Part shown: positions 34,052 through 44,300 of the stretch, one piece after another
Layout: every line of letters begins with the position of its first letter
Numbering within the stretch: position 1 is the stretch's first letter
Source: Candidatus Limnocylindrales bacterium
GTDB lineage: Bacteria; Desulfobacterota; Binatia; UBA1149; CAITLU01
Assembly: GCA_035571835.1 (NCBI GenBank)
Contig: DATNBU010000013.1
Coordinates: 1 to 45,000, forward strand
Direction: 5' to 3'
Length of the DNA stretch: 45,000 nt
The notes under the pieces: generated by a model
Told to the model about the DNA's origin: nothing
Databases searched by the model: none
The model's input: only the letters and a program-made list of their open reading frames with translations
Translations under genes and position numbers: made by a program

Positions 34052-35317
34052 GTGACATTCGCGCGCCTCGCGAAGATTCTCGCCATTGTGCTGGTTGCGT
34101 TCGCGCTGTGGCGGGCGCGCTCGCCCGAAGCGCCCGTGCACATCGTCGTCCTCGCGCTTCCGGGCGCATCCAGCGACCTCTTCACTGGCGGCGCACAGGC
34201 AACCACCCTTGCAAAAGGCCCCATCGCCGTTCCGCCGGCGACGACCGGCACGGCATTCTGGAGGCGGCTTTTTGCGGCTGCCGACGATGCGGGGCGCGAT
34301 CCTGGCGAGCTCGAACCGGTCTGGGCGCAGGGCCGTTCGTCGGTCCGAATCGTTTCGGTGCCGTCATCCCTGATCGCGGAAGACAAGGCTTCGAGCGGAG
34401 ACGTCGCGTTTGCAGGAAGCAGCGCCGGAGCCGTCGTCGAATCGGAAGACATCACCAGCGGACGGCTACCATCGCCTTACGACCGCGCGGCCGACTCGGT
34501 GGCTGCGGCCGCGGCGACGCTCGGTCGCGACCAGTGGAGCGACTGGATCACCGTCGACCCGCTTCCACCCGCGGCCCCGAAGGCTCCCGACGGGGCCGGC
34601 TCCAGCGCAGCACCGCCGGCTCGTCCTCCCGCCGCGCAGTTCCAGTTCGCGCGCTTCGGTGACAGCGCCTACTACTTTTCCCCGGCGTATGTTTTCGCAG
34701 CGTCGCCGGTTGCACGGCGGCCCTTTCTACGGGGCAAGGAGCGAGAGATCCGGCCGCTCGTCGCCGCGCATGCGATTGCGGTGACGAAGCGTCGACTCGA
34801 CCCGTCGCGGGAGTTGTTCGCGAATCCGCGTGATGGGCGGCCGGTGATCATCTTCGATACGGCGAGCGAAGATACTGCCGCGGTCTTCTCTCCGGATACG
34901 ACGCCGGCCGGCGTCCTCGAGCAGGTTCGCGATGCCATTGCCGGTGAAGTCGCGCTGCTTCGCCAGGCGGACGGCCCCCGGGAAATCATCGTCGCGATCG
35001 GCGGGCCGACGACCACCCGTCCGGCCGAAACGGCCGCGTGGTACCACATCGTCACGTTCTCCGGAGCGGCAAACGCAGACGATCGATCCTCGCAGCCGCT
35101 CGATTTCGAGGCGGCTCGCGCAATGCTTCGCTACGCGCTCGGCTTTGCGCTCGACGAGCGCGCCAGAAACCAAGTGCCTGCTGCGCTGGTACGAAGCGCG
35201 GCGATTCGCTCGCCTGTGGCCAGGCCTGCCGTGCCGGAATCGTCGCACCACCAGCTTTCGAGCTGGTCGGCCGAAACCCTCGAATCAGTTCCCGGCGCCT
35301 TCGGCAGCGGGCACTGA
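34052..35317 (+). CDS. Membrane-anchored protein, possible degenerate phosphodiesterase (alkaline phosphatase superfamily)
   Basis: A 421-residue protein starting at GTG with an N-terminal signal anchor (ILAIVLVAFALW). HIVVLALPGASSDLF at about residue 30-44 looks like the first strand of type I phosphodiesterases, but the metal-binding Asp and nucleophile are not convincing. GRDQWSDWITVD resembles the GEWSDW motif of that family, and a strand pair with AYYFSPAYVF follows. The last third is low-complexity and rich in Ala, Pro and Arg. I see no full set of metal ligands, so it may be a non-catalytic relative. No good ribosome site. Its end overlaps the end of the opposite GT-C/TPR gene by 33 bases. 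Confidence 0.5.
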   Translation: MTFARLAKILAIVLVAFALWRARSPEAPVHIVVLALPGASSDLFTGGAQATTLAKGPIAVPPATTGTAFWRRLFAAADDAGRDPGELEPVWAQGRSSVRIVSVPSSLIAEDKASSGDVAFAGSSAGAVVESEDITSGRLPSPYDRAADSVAAAAATLGRDQWSDWITVDPLPPAAPKAPDGAGSSAAPPARPPAAQFQFARFGDSAYYFSPAYVFAASPVARRPFLRGKEREIRPLVAAHAIAVTKRRLDPSRELFANPRDGRPVIIFDTASEDTAAVFSPDTTPAGVLEQVRDAIAGEVALLRQADGPREIIVAIGGPTTTRPAETAAWYHIVTFSGAANADDRSSQPLDFEAARAMLRYALGFALDERARNQVPAALVRSAAIRSPVARPAVPESSHHQLSSWSAETLESVPGAFGSGH

Positions 35318-37921
35318 AGCCGCAGCGCCGGAGGCGGCCGCGAACAGCTCGGGGTTCTCCTTGTGCAGCCTCTTCGGCCACGACGTATCGGCGTAGGACG
35401 CGTCGAGCAGCTTTGCCATCTCGGCCGCGCGCTCGCGGTCGTGAATGGCAAGATAATTCTTCGCGAGGTGGAACAGGGTCTGCGCGCCGTAGTCGATGTT
35501 CGGGAAACTGAAGCGCAGGCGCTCGAACGTATCGATCGCGAGCTCCGGCCTGTCGAGCTCGGAGTAGGCCACACCGAGCTGAAGCAGCGCGGTAGCGATC
35601 TTGGGAGTGTCCTGATCGTCGCGCACGTACTCTCCGTGAATGCGCACGACGTCCTCGAAACGTTTGTCCTGATACGCCTGCTGCCCGGCGCGATAGGTCG
35701 CGTCGAGGTCGCGGATCCGGTAGCGCACCGTGAACGCCGCAGCCACGCACGCCAGCACGAGCAGGATGCCCAGCGGAATGCGGACGCGTGGAGGGGCAAG
35801 CATCGCACCGATCGGCCGCAGCACGCGCGTTGCCACTCTGGCGGTCGCGCGACGAACGCCGCCGTGCACGACGGTCGCGAATGCCCACAGGATTCCGACC
35901 CAGCTTACCGCCAGCGCAAACCAGTCGAGAGCGGTTTCCGAATAAACCATCTCGAAATGGCTTCCGGCCGGAGTGACCAGCATGAAGCCCGGTGACACCA
36001 GGCGAACCGGGGAACCGTCGGTCGCGCGCCAGCGCGGGAAGTACGAAACCTTGACGATGTGAGGACGTCCGGGGCACGTCGTGTCGAAGCTGATGCGTTC
36101 CTGCTCGAGCACGCTCGTCACCTTGCAGTCGCCGGCGATGGGTGAGCGCGGAATTTCGCGCACCGACGCCGTGTGCAGCGTGAAGTCGGAGGACTCGCCG
36201 GCGCCTGCGATTTCGGCAGGAACGAGCGGGAGATCGAGGAGCTCGGGGTGCTTGAACCAGCGATAGAACGCCGTGCGGTAGTCCGGCCCGGTGTAGAGAA
36301 CAGGCTCGTTGGTCGCCGCAACGACGTAGCCGGTGACCCCCTCGGGCACATCGTAGACAGAGTACCCGCCCTTGTTGAAGATCCTGTGGAACGACGGATT
36401 GGCGTCGTACGCCGCGCGGGCCTTTTCGGTCGTCGCGACGATCGTTCCGACGTTGTAGGTGCGCAGATGCGGAAGCGCCGCGGCCGGATTGAGCCTCGCG
36501 TACGAGTACTGGTGGAACGGGCCGGACGTCTTCTCGCTGACTTCGGACTGCACGTAGAACACGAACGGCGAGTTCGGCGAGACCTGGTGGAACACGCCTT
36601 CGAGAGTCGACCGCCCGGCAAAGAGCGGGAGGTTCTCGAACGCACGTGAGCTTCCGAATCGGTTGTGCGACTGCGAGTGCTCGAAGACCATGCGCGGGGA
36701 GTTGAGATCGCCTTTCGCGCTTTCGTTGATCGAGTGGAACAGATCCCACGACGGTTTCTTCTCGTAACCGGAGTAGTTCCAGTCGAGCCATGACGGGAGG
36801 TAGCCGATGTGGTCGTAGGTCCAGCCCATGCAGACCATGAGGCCCGCCGTCGCGTAAACCAGCGGAAAGTGCAGCGGCGTACCAAGCCACGCGATGAGGT
36901 CGGCGGCGAGGAAGCCGAGGAAGATCTGGCCGATCGGAACGAAACGGATGTCCGGGAAACCGGTAATCGGCGAGATGCAGTACAGGATCACGCTGCCGAA
37001 CACCGAAAACAGCATGAATCCGTGCCGGTCGGGTACGAACGGCTTCAAGCGCAGCGCCATCAGCAGCACGTTGATTCCGGACAGGATTCCGGCCGGCCAC
37101 AGCAGCTGTGGAATCACCTCCTGCCATTCCTTGATGTTCCAGATCATCGTCCACTCGGTCGTGAACTTGACGCGTGGAACCAGCGGCAGACCCCAGAACG
37201 CGACGAGCAGCGCGGCGACCAGGAACGCGGGCGCGATGCGTGGCAGGACGAGCGCGCTGTCGGAGCGCGGGCGCACGAACCACAAGGCGAACCAGAGCGC
37301 TCCAATGAATGCGAACGCGTGCGAGAGACCGATCGCGGCCAGCAGCAGGCCGCTGACTACCCACGAACCGATGCCGCGCGAAAGGCGATAGAGATGACCG
37401 ATGAATATGAGCGACAGCGACAGGCCGATGGCGTGGCAGAACTCCCCGGCGAGCACGCTCGGGATGTTGCCGCCCCACATCGAATTGCCCTGCTGGAACA
37501 GGAACGGAAGCACGGAGCCGGCGGCGAGGATCGGCGCACCGCGGCGGTAGCCGAACGCCCAGAACATGTATGCAGCGGCGAGCGGAAGCGTCGTCGGACC
37601 GATCAGCGTGACGAGCTTGAACGCGATCTCGAGCGGAATGACGTAGCCGAGCGCCGCAATCGCGAAGAACGGCAGCGTCGAATAGAAGTGAAAGATCGGG
37701 AATCCCGCGTAGTTTCCCATCGTCCAGCCGGTAAGCTGGAGCTTGGGGATCAGCACGTCGTGCATGATCAGCGCCGGATAGAAATGCGATGCGGTGTCGC
37801 CGCCGGCCGTCACCGAGCGCGTCAGCAGCGCTCCCCACGGCCACAACCAGCACAGAAAAGCCGCCGAGAGCAGCACGCAGAGGAATTCCGCGCCCTGGGG
37901 GATGGTTCGCCTGAGCGTCAT
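35285..37921 (-). CDS. Large polytopic membrane protein with C-terminal TPR (PTPS-related/GT-C-like)
   Basis: An 878-residue inner-membrane protein. About 11-12 hydrophobic helices fill residues 10-385, after an N-terminal loop with TAGGDTASHFYP, where the Asp and His are placed as in GT-C transferases and in the 'PTPS-related' membrane family (PF10131). A soluble region of about 290 residues follows (385-680), then two more helices (about 680-700 and 725-745). The last 120 residues look like TPR (AGQQAYQDKRFEDVVRIHGEYV, then LLQLGVAYSELDRPELAIDTFERL). A fusion of GT-C-like membrane part and cytoplasmic or periplasmic TPR is unusual. It lies one base after the upstream gene in the rng operon. 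A glycan transfer role is inferred. Confidence 0.65.
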   Translation of the reverse strand: MTLRRTIPQGAEFLCVLLSAAFLCWLWPWGALLTRSVTAGGDTASHFYPALIMHDVLIPKLQLTGWTMGNYAGFPIFHFYSTLPFFAIAALGYVIPLEIAFKLVTLIGPTTLPLAAAYMFWAFGYRRGAPILAAGSVLPFLFQQGNSMWGGNIPSVLAGEFCHAIGLSLSLIFIGHLYRLSRGIGSWVVSGLLLAAIGLSHAFAFIGALWFALWFVRPRSDSALVLPRIAPAFLVAALLVAFWGLPLVPRVKFTTEWTMIWNIKEWQEVIPQLLWPAGILSGINVLLMALRLKPFVPDRHGFMLFSVFGSVILYCISPITGFPDIRFVPIGQIFLGFLAADLIAWLGTPLHFPLVYATAGLMVCMGWTYDHIGYLPSWLDWNYSGYEKKPSWDLFHSINESAKGDLNSPRMVFEHSQSHNRFGSSRAFENLPLFAGRSTLEGVFHQVSPNSPFVFYVQSEVSEKTSGPFHQYSYARLNPAAALPHLRTYNVGTIVATTEKARAAYDANPSFHRIFNKGGYSVYDVPEGVTGYVVAATNEPVLYTGPDYRTAFYRWFKHPELLDLPLVPAEIAGAGESSDFTLHTASVREIPRSPIAGDCKVTSVLEQERISFDTTCPGRPHIVKVSYFPRWRATDGSPVRLVSPGFMLVTPAGSHFEMVYSETALDWFALAVSWVGILWAFATVVHGGVRRATARVATRVLRPIGAMLAPPRVRIPLGILLVLACVAAAFTVRYRIRDLDATYRAGQQAYQDKRFEDVVRIHGEYVRDDQDTPKIATALLQLGVAYSELDRPELAIDTFERLRFSFPNIDYGAQTLFHLAKNYLAIHDRERAAEMAKLLDASYADTSWPKRLHKENPELFAAASGAAASVPAAEGAGN

Positions 37922-37922
37922 G

Positions 37923-38771
37923 TCACGCAGTCTCGCGATGGCGCGAAATGACGCCGGCCAGCCACAGACCTTCGAGCAGGACGAGCAGCGCCGCCAGCGC
38001 TGCCGCAGCGTAGTAGAACTGCCGGGACGTGACCTTCACCTTGGCTGCGGTGATGCGCGCCATGCCACGGATCGTATCGGTCTGCGGAAACCCGGCGTCG
38101 TTTCCGGTCACGAACGCGAACAGATTGACCGACGTGCCTGCCAGCAGATCCTTGTTGCGAACGTGGAACTGCGTGCTCGTTTTGTCGCCGGACGCGAAGT
38201 CGAGCGTCACGTGGTCGGGTGTCACGTCGAAGCCCGATGGGGCAACCAGCCGTACCTCGAAGGACCCGGAGCGTTCGGACGGCTTTTTAAGGTTCAGCGT
38301 TGCCGTGGCCTGGCCACCGACCGCCAGGCTCGGCACGTCGAGGCTGCCGAAGATCTTCGGCGCAGGGCTTATGCCGACAGGCGCTACGGCCGTGCTGATG
38401 ATCTCGAACTCATAACCGTTCGCATCCGAGTAGTGCGCGCGAAGCACGATCGCGTACGAGCCTCGCGCGATCTGGTCGGCCATGTGGAACTTCCAGACGT
38501 GATTCTGCCCGGGCGCGATCGCCGGGACTTTTTCGCCGTCGACGGTCTTGCCAAGCAGCTCCGCCTCGACGCGGACGTCGGAGGCCATCTCGTCTCCGGT
38601 GTGCGTCAGCGTGACCTCGGCGTCGATGCCGGGTCCGGCCGTCACTTTTGCATCGGTCTTGAAGCCGATCGTGCCGGCGCGCGCGTCGGTTCCTGCCGTG
38701 ATCAGCAGAATCGAGACCAGAGCCGCGCGCGCGGCCGCCGCGTGGGGCCGACTGTGAAAAAGAAAGCTCAC
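37923..38771 (-). CDS. Exported beta-rich protein with C-terminal membrane anchor
   Basis: A 282-residue protein of unknown function starting at GTG. Signal peptide about 1-32 (ARAALVSILLITAGTDARA). The mature part holds two to three Ig-like or CARDB/NEW3-like repeats: KVTAGPGIDAEVTLTHTGDEMAS, then IFGSLDVPSLAVGGQATATLNL with VRLVAPSGFDVTPD. A transmembrane helix lies near the C-terminus (about 250-272) with RHRE at the inside. Such NPCBM/NEW3-type modules sit on sugar-active or cell-surface proteins. The start overlaps the rng stop (GTGA), and the next gene begins one base after its stop. Confidence 0.65.
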   Translation of the reverse strand: MSFLFHSRPHAAAARAALVSILLITAGTDARAGTIGFKTDAKVTAGPGIDAEVTLTHTGDEMASDVRVEAELLGKTVDGEKVPAIAPGQNHVWKFHMADQIARGSYAIVLRAHYSDANGYEFEIISTAVAPVGISPAPKIFGSLDVPSLAVGGQATATLNLKKPSERSGSFEVRLVAPSGFDVTPDHVTLDFASGDKTSTQFHVRNKDLLAGTSVNLFAFVTGNDAGFPQTDTIRGMARITAAKVKVTSRQFYYAAAALAALLVLLEGLWLAGVISRHRETA

Positions 38772-40273
38772 GCCGCGACGACGTCGTACTGTTCCTGGTG
38801 ATAGGTCTCGGCGACTTTCAGTACGACGCCACGCCCGAGACGTTCCTGCAGACCGCGAATCGCATCCTCTTCGTCGTTGAAGAGATACGAGATCACGTCG
38901 CGATTGGCCCGCACGACCATGCGGCCGTGCGCGGACGGGGTGCGCGAAGCCTCGCGCTGGATCGCGCGCAGGATTTCGGACGCCACCGTGGGCACCGATT
39001 TCACGCGGCCTCGTCCGTCGCAGTACGGGCACGGAGCCGATAGCAGGCGCTCGAGATTCTCGCGCGTGCGCTTGCGCGTCATCTGGATCAGGCCGAGCTC
39101 CGAGATGCGAAGGATACTCGTGCGTGCCTTGTCGCGGGTCAGCGCCTGTTCGAGCGTGTCGGAGACGAGCTTGCGGTTGGCCTGATCCTCCATGTCGATG
39201 AGGTCGAGAATGATGATGCCGCCGATGTTGCGCAGGCGGAGCTGGCTGACGATTTCTTCGACGGCTTCGAGGTTGGTCTTCAGGACCGTCTCCTCCTGGC
39301 TGCGCCGCCCGACGAAACGCCCGGTGTTGACGTCGATCATCGTCAGCGCCTCGCCCTGGTCGATGACGAGGTAGCCGCCCGATTTCAGCCAGACCTTGGG
39401 CTCGATCGCCCGCGAGATCTGCTCTTCGACGCCGAAACGATCGAGAATGGGCTCGCTGTGGTTGTAGTGCTCGACCCTCTCGGCAAGACCCGGGAGGAAC
39501 GAGCCGACGTAGTCTCGTGTACGAAGGAAATCGGCTTCGGTATCGACGACGATCTGGTCGACGTCCGGCGACAGCATGTCGCGCACGCTTCGCAGCACGA
39601 GGTCGAGGTCGGCGTGCAGAAGGGCGGGCGGCGAGGTCTTCGGCGCCTTGGTCTGGACTGCCGTCCAGATCTGCTCGAGGCCGCGAATGTCGTCGACGAT
39701 GTCCTTCTTGGTAAGGTTCTGGCAAGCGGTGCGCGCGATCACGCCGCCGCTGGCCGGTTTGGCAGAAGAGATGATCTCGCGGAGCCGACGCCGTTCGCGG
39801 TCGTCGCCGATGCGTTTGGAGACACCCACGAGGTCGCCGAACGGCATGTAGACGAGATATTTCCCGGGCAGCGAGACGTGCATCGTGATGCGCGCGCCCT
39901 TGGTGCCCATCGGCTCCTTGGCGATCTGGACGATGACCTCGTCGCCGCGTTTCAGGCGCTCCTCGATCGGTACGTGACCGCGGCCCGAGCGCGACGGCTC
40001 GAACTCCGGATCGTCCGCGGCGGAGTCGTCGACGGCCGCCGGTGCATCGGTGACGACATCGGACGCGTGCAGGAACGCCGCTTTTTCGAGACCGATGTCG
40101 ACGAATGCGGCCTGCATGCCCGGAAGCACGCGCAGCACGCGGCCCTTGTAGATGTTGCCCGCGGCCGCTTCTTCCGAGGCTCTCTCGATGTGAACCTCGG
40201 CGAGCACGCCGTTTTCGAGGAGCGCGACTCGCACCTCGTTGGGGTTTGAGTTGATGATGATCTGTTTGCGCAA
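38768..40273 (-). CDS. rng: Ribonuclease G/E family endoribonuclease
   Basis: A 501-residue endoribonuclease acting on single-stranded A/U-rich RNA, in rRNA 5' maturation and mRNA decay. It begins at TTG with RKQIIINSNPNEVRVALLE, the usual start; AGGAA lies about 10 bases upstream. The S1 domain lies at about 38-140 and is interrupted by an acidic insert (DDSAADDPEFEPSRS). The catalytic Asp residues lie in MIDVNTGRFVG and IILDLIDMED, and the zinc-link Cys pair is CPYC in SAPCPYCDGRGR. No C-terminal degradosome scaffold is present, so it is RNase G-like. It heads an operon with two envelope genes (overlapping GTGA, then a one-base gap). Confidence 0.94.
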   Translation of the reverse strand: MRKQIIINSNPNEVRVALLENGVLAEVHIERASEEAAAGNIYKGRVLRVLPGMQAAFVDIGLEKAAFLHASDVVTDAPAAVDDSAADDPEFEPSRSGRGHVPIEERLKRGDEVIVQIAKEPMGTKGARITMHVSLPGKYLVYMPFGDLVGVSKRIGDDRERRRLREIISSAKPASGGVIARTACQNLTKKDIVDDIRGLEQIWTAVQTKAPKTSPPALLHADLDLVLRSVRDMLSPDVDQIVVDTEADFLRTRDYVGSFLPGLAERVEHYNHSEPILDRFGVEEQISRAIEPKVWLKSGGYLVIDQGEALTMIDVNTGRFVGRRSQEETVLKTNLEAVEEIVSQLRLRNIGGIIILDLIDMEDQANRKLVSDTLEQALTRDKARTSILRISELGLIQMTRKRTRENLERLLSAPCPYCDGRGRVKSVPTVASEILRAIQREASRTPSAHGRMVVRANRDVISYLFNDEEDAIRGLQERLGRGVVLKVAETYHQEQYDVVAA

Positions 40274-40399
40274 GGTCGGGGTTCCTGTGGCGGGTGTCGG
40301 TGCGAATGCGTGCCGGCGGTCGATGAGGCGAGGGAGACGGACCGGCGCAGTTCGCGTATGGGCGCCGGTCGCAGCATCAGGGCCGCCGAAAAGTCCGGA

Positions 40400-40427
40400 A
40401 CCTTACCATGGGGCGGCTGTGTATCAA
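40400..40427 (-). promoter_or_regulatory. Candidate promoter for rng
   Basis: On the minus strand, TTGATA (40427-40422) and TAAGGT (40405-40400) lie 16 bases apart. Transcription would begin near 40393, giving a leader of about 120 bases before the TTG start at 40273. A long leader suits RNase E/G genes that are subject to feedback control, but no specific structure is seen. Confidence 0.35.
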
Positions 40428-40469
40428 TGCGGGAACTCAGGGCTTTCGACCTTGACTGCGGTAGGCTCG

Positions 40470-41111
40470 ATGGTAGCCTCCGCGGTAATGACGACTGCGG
40501 TGGCTTCGGCACCGCCTCTCCAAGGGAGGAGCCTGGTCCTGAACAGGGCCTTCTTGCCGATCCACGTAACCACCGTTCGGCGTGCTCTTTCTTTGCTCTA
40601 TCGCGGCGTCGCGAAGGCCGTCGACAGCGAATACCAGACCTTCGATTTCCAGTCCTGGTCGGAGCTTTCGATCTCCGGATTCGATGCCGTCGGTCTGGTC
40701 GAAGGCGTCGTGCGGATTCCGCGTGTCGTGCTGCTGGTGTCGTTCGACAGGGTTCCGCACAGGCGCGTACGCTTCAGCCGCCACAACATCTTCGTGCGCG
40801 ACGCCAACACCTGCCAGTACTGCGCGCGACGGTTCTCGCGGAGCGAGCTCAACCTCGACCATGTCATCCCGCGCTGCCGTGGCGGCCGGACGACGTGGGA
40901 AAACGTGGTCTGCTCGTGCATCGAGTGTAACCGGCGAAAGGGCGGCGGGGATCCCGATACCGCCGGGATGCGGCTGATCCGGGCTCCGCAGCGGCCGGCC
41001 TGGAGCCCCTTCGTCCAGAAGCAGTTCGGCGTCAGCGGCTACCGGGAATGGGTGCCGTTCCTGAGGGCTGTCGACACCGCGTACTGGAACGTCGAGCTCG
41101 ATCCGGACTGA
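40470..41111 (+). CDS. HNH endonuclease family protein
   Basis: A protein of about 213 residues with a C-terminal HNH domain: CQYCARRF, then LNLDHVIPRCRGG with the catalytic His, NVVCSCIECNRRKG with the second Cys pair and Asn. The N-terminal half (SLVLNRAFLPIHVTTVRRALSLLYRGVAKAVD) is typical of the widespread stand-alone bacterial HNH_5 group whose role is not known; they are not obviously restriction enzymes, since no methylase is nearby. ATG 40470 has GGTAGG before it; ATG 40488 is an alternative. It is divergent from rng and lies upstream of smc by 228 bases. Confidence 0.85.
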   Translation: MVASAVMTTAVASAPPLQGRSLVLNRAFLPIHVTTVRRALSLLYRGVAKAVDSEYQTFDFQSWSELSISGFDAVGLVEGVVRIPRVVLLVSFDRVPHRRVRFSRHNIFVRDANTCQYCARRFSRSELNLDHVIPRCRGGRTTWENVVCSCIECNRRKGGGDPDTAGMRLIRAPQRPAWSPFVQKQFGVSGYREWVPFLRAVDTAYWNVELDPD

Positions 41112-41217
41112 CGTCTCTGCCGTTCCGAAGTCGTGAGCGGTGTAGTGAGCCGAGGTCGATCAGCCTCGGACCGTTGGTGAACCTCTGCATGAAGACCTGT
41201 GCGCTGTCTCCCGCGTC

Positions 41218-41247
41218 TTGACTCGCTTTTTCCCCACGTGGGATACT
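41218..41247 (+). promoter_or_regulatory. Candidate promoter for smc
   Basis: TTGACT (41218-41223, five of six) and GATACT (41242-41247, four of six) are 18 bases apart. Transcription would begin near 41254, about 86 bases before the smc start. A second, closer -10-like TATAGT (41287-41292) has no well-placed -35. Confidence 0.45.
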
Positions 41248-41339
41248 CGCCCGTCGGATGCGCCGCTTGCGGCCGTCGGCCCGCCGTATAGTGCCCAGAC
41301 CCCAAGGGATCAGAGGATGAGGAAGAGGAGGAGAGGAAG

Positions 41340-44300
41340 GTGAGGATCAAACGGCTCGAGCTGACAGGCTTCAAATCTTCCAAGGACCGCACCGTCCTCG
41401 AATTCCCCGAGGGCATCACCGGGATCGTCGGGCCCAACGGCTGCGGCAAATCCAACATCGTTGATGCGCTGCGCTGGGTTCTCGGCGAGCAGAGCGCCCG
41501 CCACCTGCGCGGCCGCAGCATGGAAGACGTCATCTTTGCCGGCAACCAGCATCATGGCCCGCTCGGCATGGCCGAGGTCAGCATCGTCCTCGACAACGAC
41601 AAGGGTCTCGAAGCACCGTCGGCCGAGCTCGGCGAGGACGACAACGAAGTGGTGCGCGCCCTGCGCAAGGTTCCCGAGCTGCAGGTCACACGCCGTCTGT
41701 ACCGCTCCGGCGAGTCCGAGTATCTGATCAACGACCGCCCATGCCGTCTTCGCGACATCACCGAGCTCTTTCTCGGCACCGGCGTGGGGACCAAGGCCTA
41801 TTCGATCGTCGAGCAGGGACGCGTCGGGCAGATCGTCGGCGCCAAACCGGACGAGCTGCGGCTGTTCATCGAAGAGGCCGCCGGCACGACATTGTATCGC
41901 AGCCGAAAGATTGCCGCGGAGCGCAAGATCGAACGCACCCGCGACAACCTGCTGCGAGTCAGCGACATCGTTCGCGAGCTCGAGCGCCAGGCGAACTCTC
42001 TTCGCCGCCAGGCGCGCGGCGCCGTTCAATACCAGGAGCTTCGTGCGCAGGAGGATCAGCTCGACCGCGTGTGGACGATGGTGCGGGTCGGTGCGGTCGA
42101 TGCGCAGCTGCACGACGCAATGGAAGCAGCCGCCGAGCAAAGCGGGCGCGAGCATGCGCTTCGTCTCGAAATCGCACGCGGTCATCAGGAGCGCGAAGTT
42201 CTTCGCGAACGCGGGCGCACGATCGAAGCCACCCGTGAGTCCGCGCAGCAGGCTGTGTTTGCCGCACGTACGCGCGTGACCGAAACCGAGCAGGAACGGC
42301 GGCATCTGATGCAGCGCCGCGGCGAGCTCGAGTCGCTTCTCGGCGAATCCGGAACCGATCTGGCGAAGCTCGACGAGCGAATTGCCGGGCTGTCTGGCGA
42401 AGCCGCAGAAGCCGAGCGCCGCCGCGATGAGCTTTCCACGCGTTACGACGAAGCCATGCAGGTTTGTGCGCGTGTCACGGCACGCGTGCGCGAATGCGAC
42501 GAGCGCTATTTCTCATGGTCGGCGGAGGCCGATGCGATGAGGACGCGGCTCATCGAAGCACTCGGGGCAACCGCTGCGCTTCGCAACGAGCGCGCGGCTG
42601 TCGCCCGCCAGATCGAAACTGCCGAAGCGCGTGAAGCCCGCCTCCGCTCGGAAGACGAAGCGCTCGCGACGGTCAAGCAGAGGCTCCATGAAGAGCTCGC
42701 CGCCGCTGAACAGAAGCTCGCCGAAATGGGGCAGGCGCTCGACGCCGCCGAGGGCGGAAAACACGAGCTCGCCGCGCAGCTCAGCGCAGCGCAGACCCGA
42801 CGTGGAATTGCACAGACCGAATCCGAACGCTGGCGCGACGAATGCGCGCTGCTCCGCTCACGGCTCGAGTCTCTCGAGGAGCTGCATCGCGGTTTTTCCG
42901 GATACAACGACGGCGTGCGCGCGTTCATGTCGAACGGCGGCCGCGAACGGGCGGGCGCACGCGCTGTGCTTGCCGACGTGATCGAGATCGAGACCGGCTT
43001 CGAGCGTGCCGCTGCAGCCGTCCTCGGCGAAGCGCTCCAGTACATCGTCGTTCCATCCACCGAGTCCGGAATCGAAGGTGCGAAATATCTTCGGGAGCAA
43101 TCCGCAGGCCGCGCGACGTTCCTGCCGATGACATCTGTGCTCGCGCACGATGCCGTGAGCGCAGATGCCGAGCGGCTGTCCGCGCACGTTCGTGTGCGTG
43201 AAGGTTTCGAAGCCGTGGTGGCGCCGTTGCTGGCAGGTTGCGTCGTCGTGGCCGACCTCGACGACGCGCGTCGCCGGTATGAGGGCGGGGATGGCGGGCA
43301 TACGTTCGTCACCGTCGAAGGCGAGCTCGTCGGCAGAAGCGGCATCGTCACGGGCGGAAGCGAGAACCCGGTCGACGAAGGGCTGCTTCTGCGAAGCTCC
43401 GAGCTTCGACGCATACGCGAGGCCCTCGACGGTGCGATGCTTTCGTCGCGAACGGCCCAGGACGAGCTTCGCGCCGCGGCCGATGCCGCGGCGGGCCTCG
43501 ACAGCCGGCTGGCGGACCTCGACAGGGAGCTTCATCTGTTGACCGTCGAGCGCGTTCGCTGGAGCGGGGAAAAGCGTCTTCACGAGCAGAACGGTGCGCG
43601 AACCGAGGACCGCCTTCGCGCGGTCCGGCTCGAGCTCGACAGCGTCCATCGCGAGCGGCTGGCGGTGCTCGCGCGGCAGCGGGAGTCCGAAGCCATTCTT
43701 CAGACCACCGAGGAGCAGGCGGCGCGTCTCGAGAGCGAGCGTGCGCAGCTCGAGATTGAAGGGAAGGCGCTCGAAACGGCCCGGCGCCAGGCGCTGACTG
43801 ACCTTGAACAGGCACGGGTAGCCGAGGCGGAAGCGCGCCAGCGGATCGAGGCTCTGGCGTCGCAGCTCTCCGGGATCGCCATTGCCCGGGACGAAGCGGC
43901 AGGTCGCCGCGAGGCTCTGCTGGCCAGGGTCGAGCGCTCGCGGCTGGAGATCGCCAGTGTCGGGGCGCGTCTGACGGACCCGGTGCTGGATCTCGAACGC
44001 CTGAAGAGCCGCTGTACGGAGGCGGAAAGCGCCCTCGAAGCGGTCGATGTCGAAGCGGACGCCGCTCGCGCATCCCTTCAGGGAATCGACAAGGACCTCG
44101 ACGGCCTGGCGGCCCGCCTCGATGCGGCGCGTGCGGAGTTCGGCCGCTGCGAGCTGCGCAGGAAGCAGTGCGAGCTCGAGAGGGAAACGCTGATCGCCGG
44201 CATCGCCGAGCGTCTCGGCATCGGCGCGGAGGAGCTGCTTGCGACCGAAGTTCCGGCGGATTCCGACGCGGCTTCGCTGGCCGGCGACCTGGAGGCCGTG

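Noticed and set aside
32945-34141. In-frame upstream extension of the lipoprotein at 32321
   Set aside because: It runs through the GT2 gene in another frame; the signal peptide at 32944 and ATGA overlap define the true start.
35052-37853. Second long minus-strand frame inside the GT-C/TPR gene
   Set aside because: The other frame has clear transmembrane helices and TPRs; this one is Arg-rich with no membrane pattern.
40470-41111. HNH gene as part of a restriction or defence system
   Set aside because: No methyltransferase, helicase or other defence gene lies next to it; neighbours are rng and smc.
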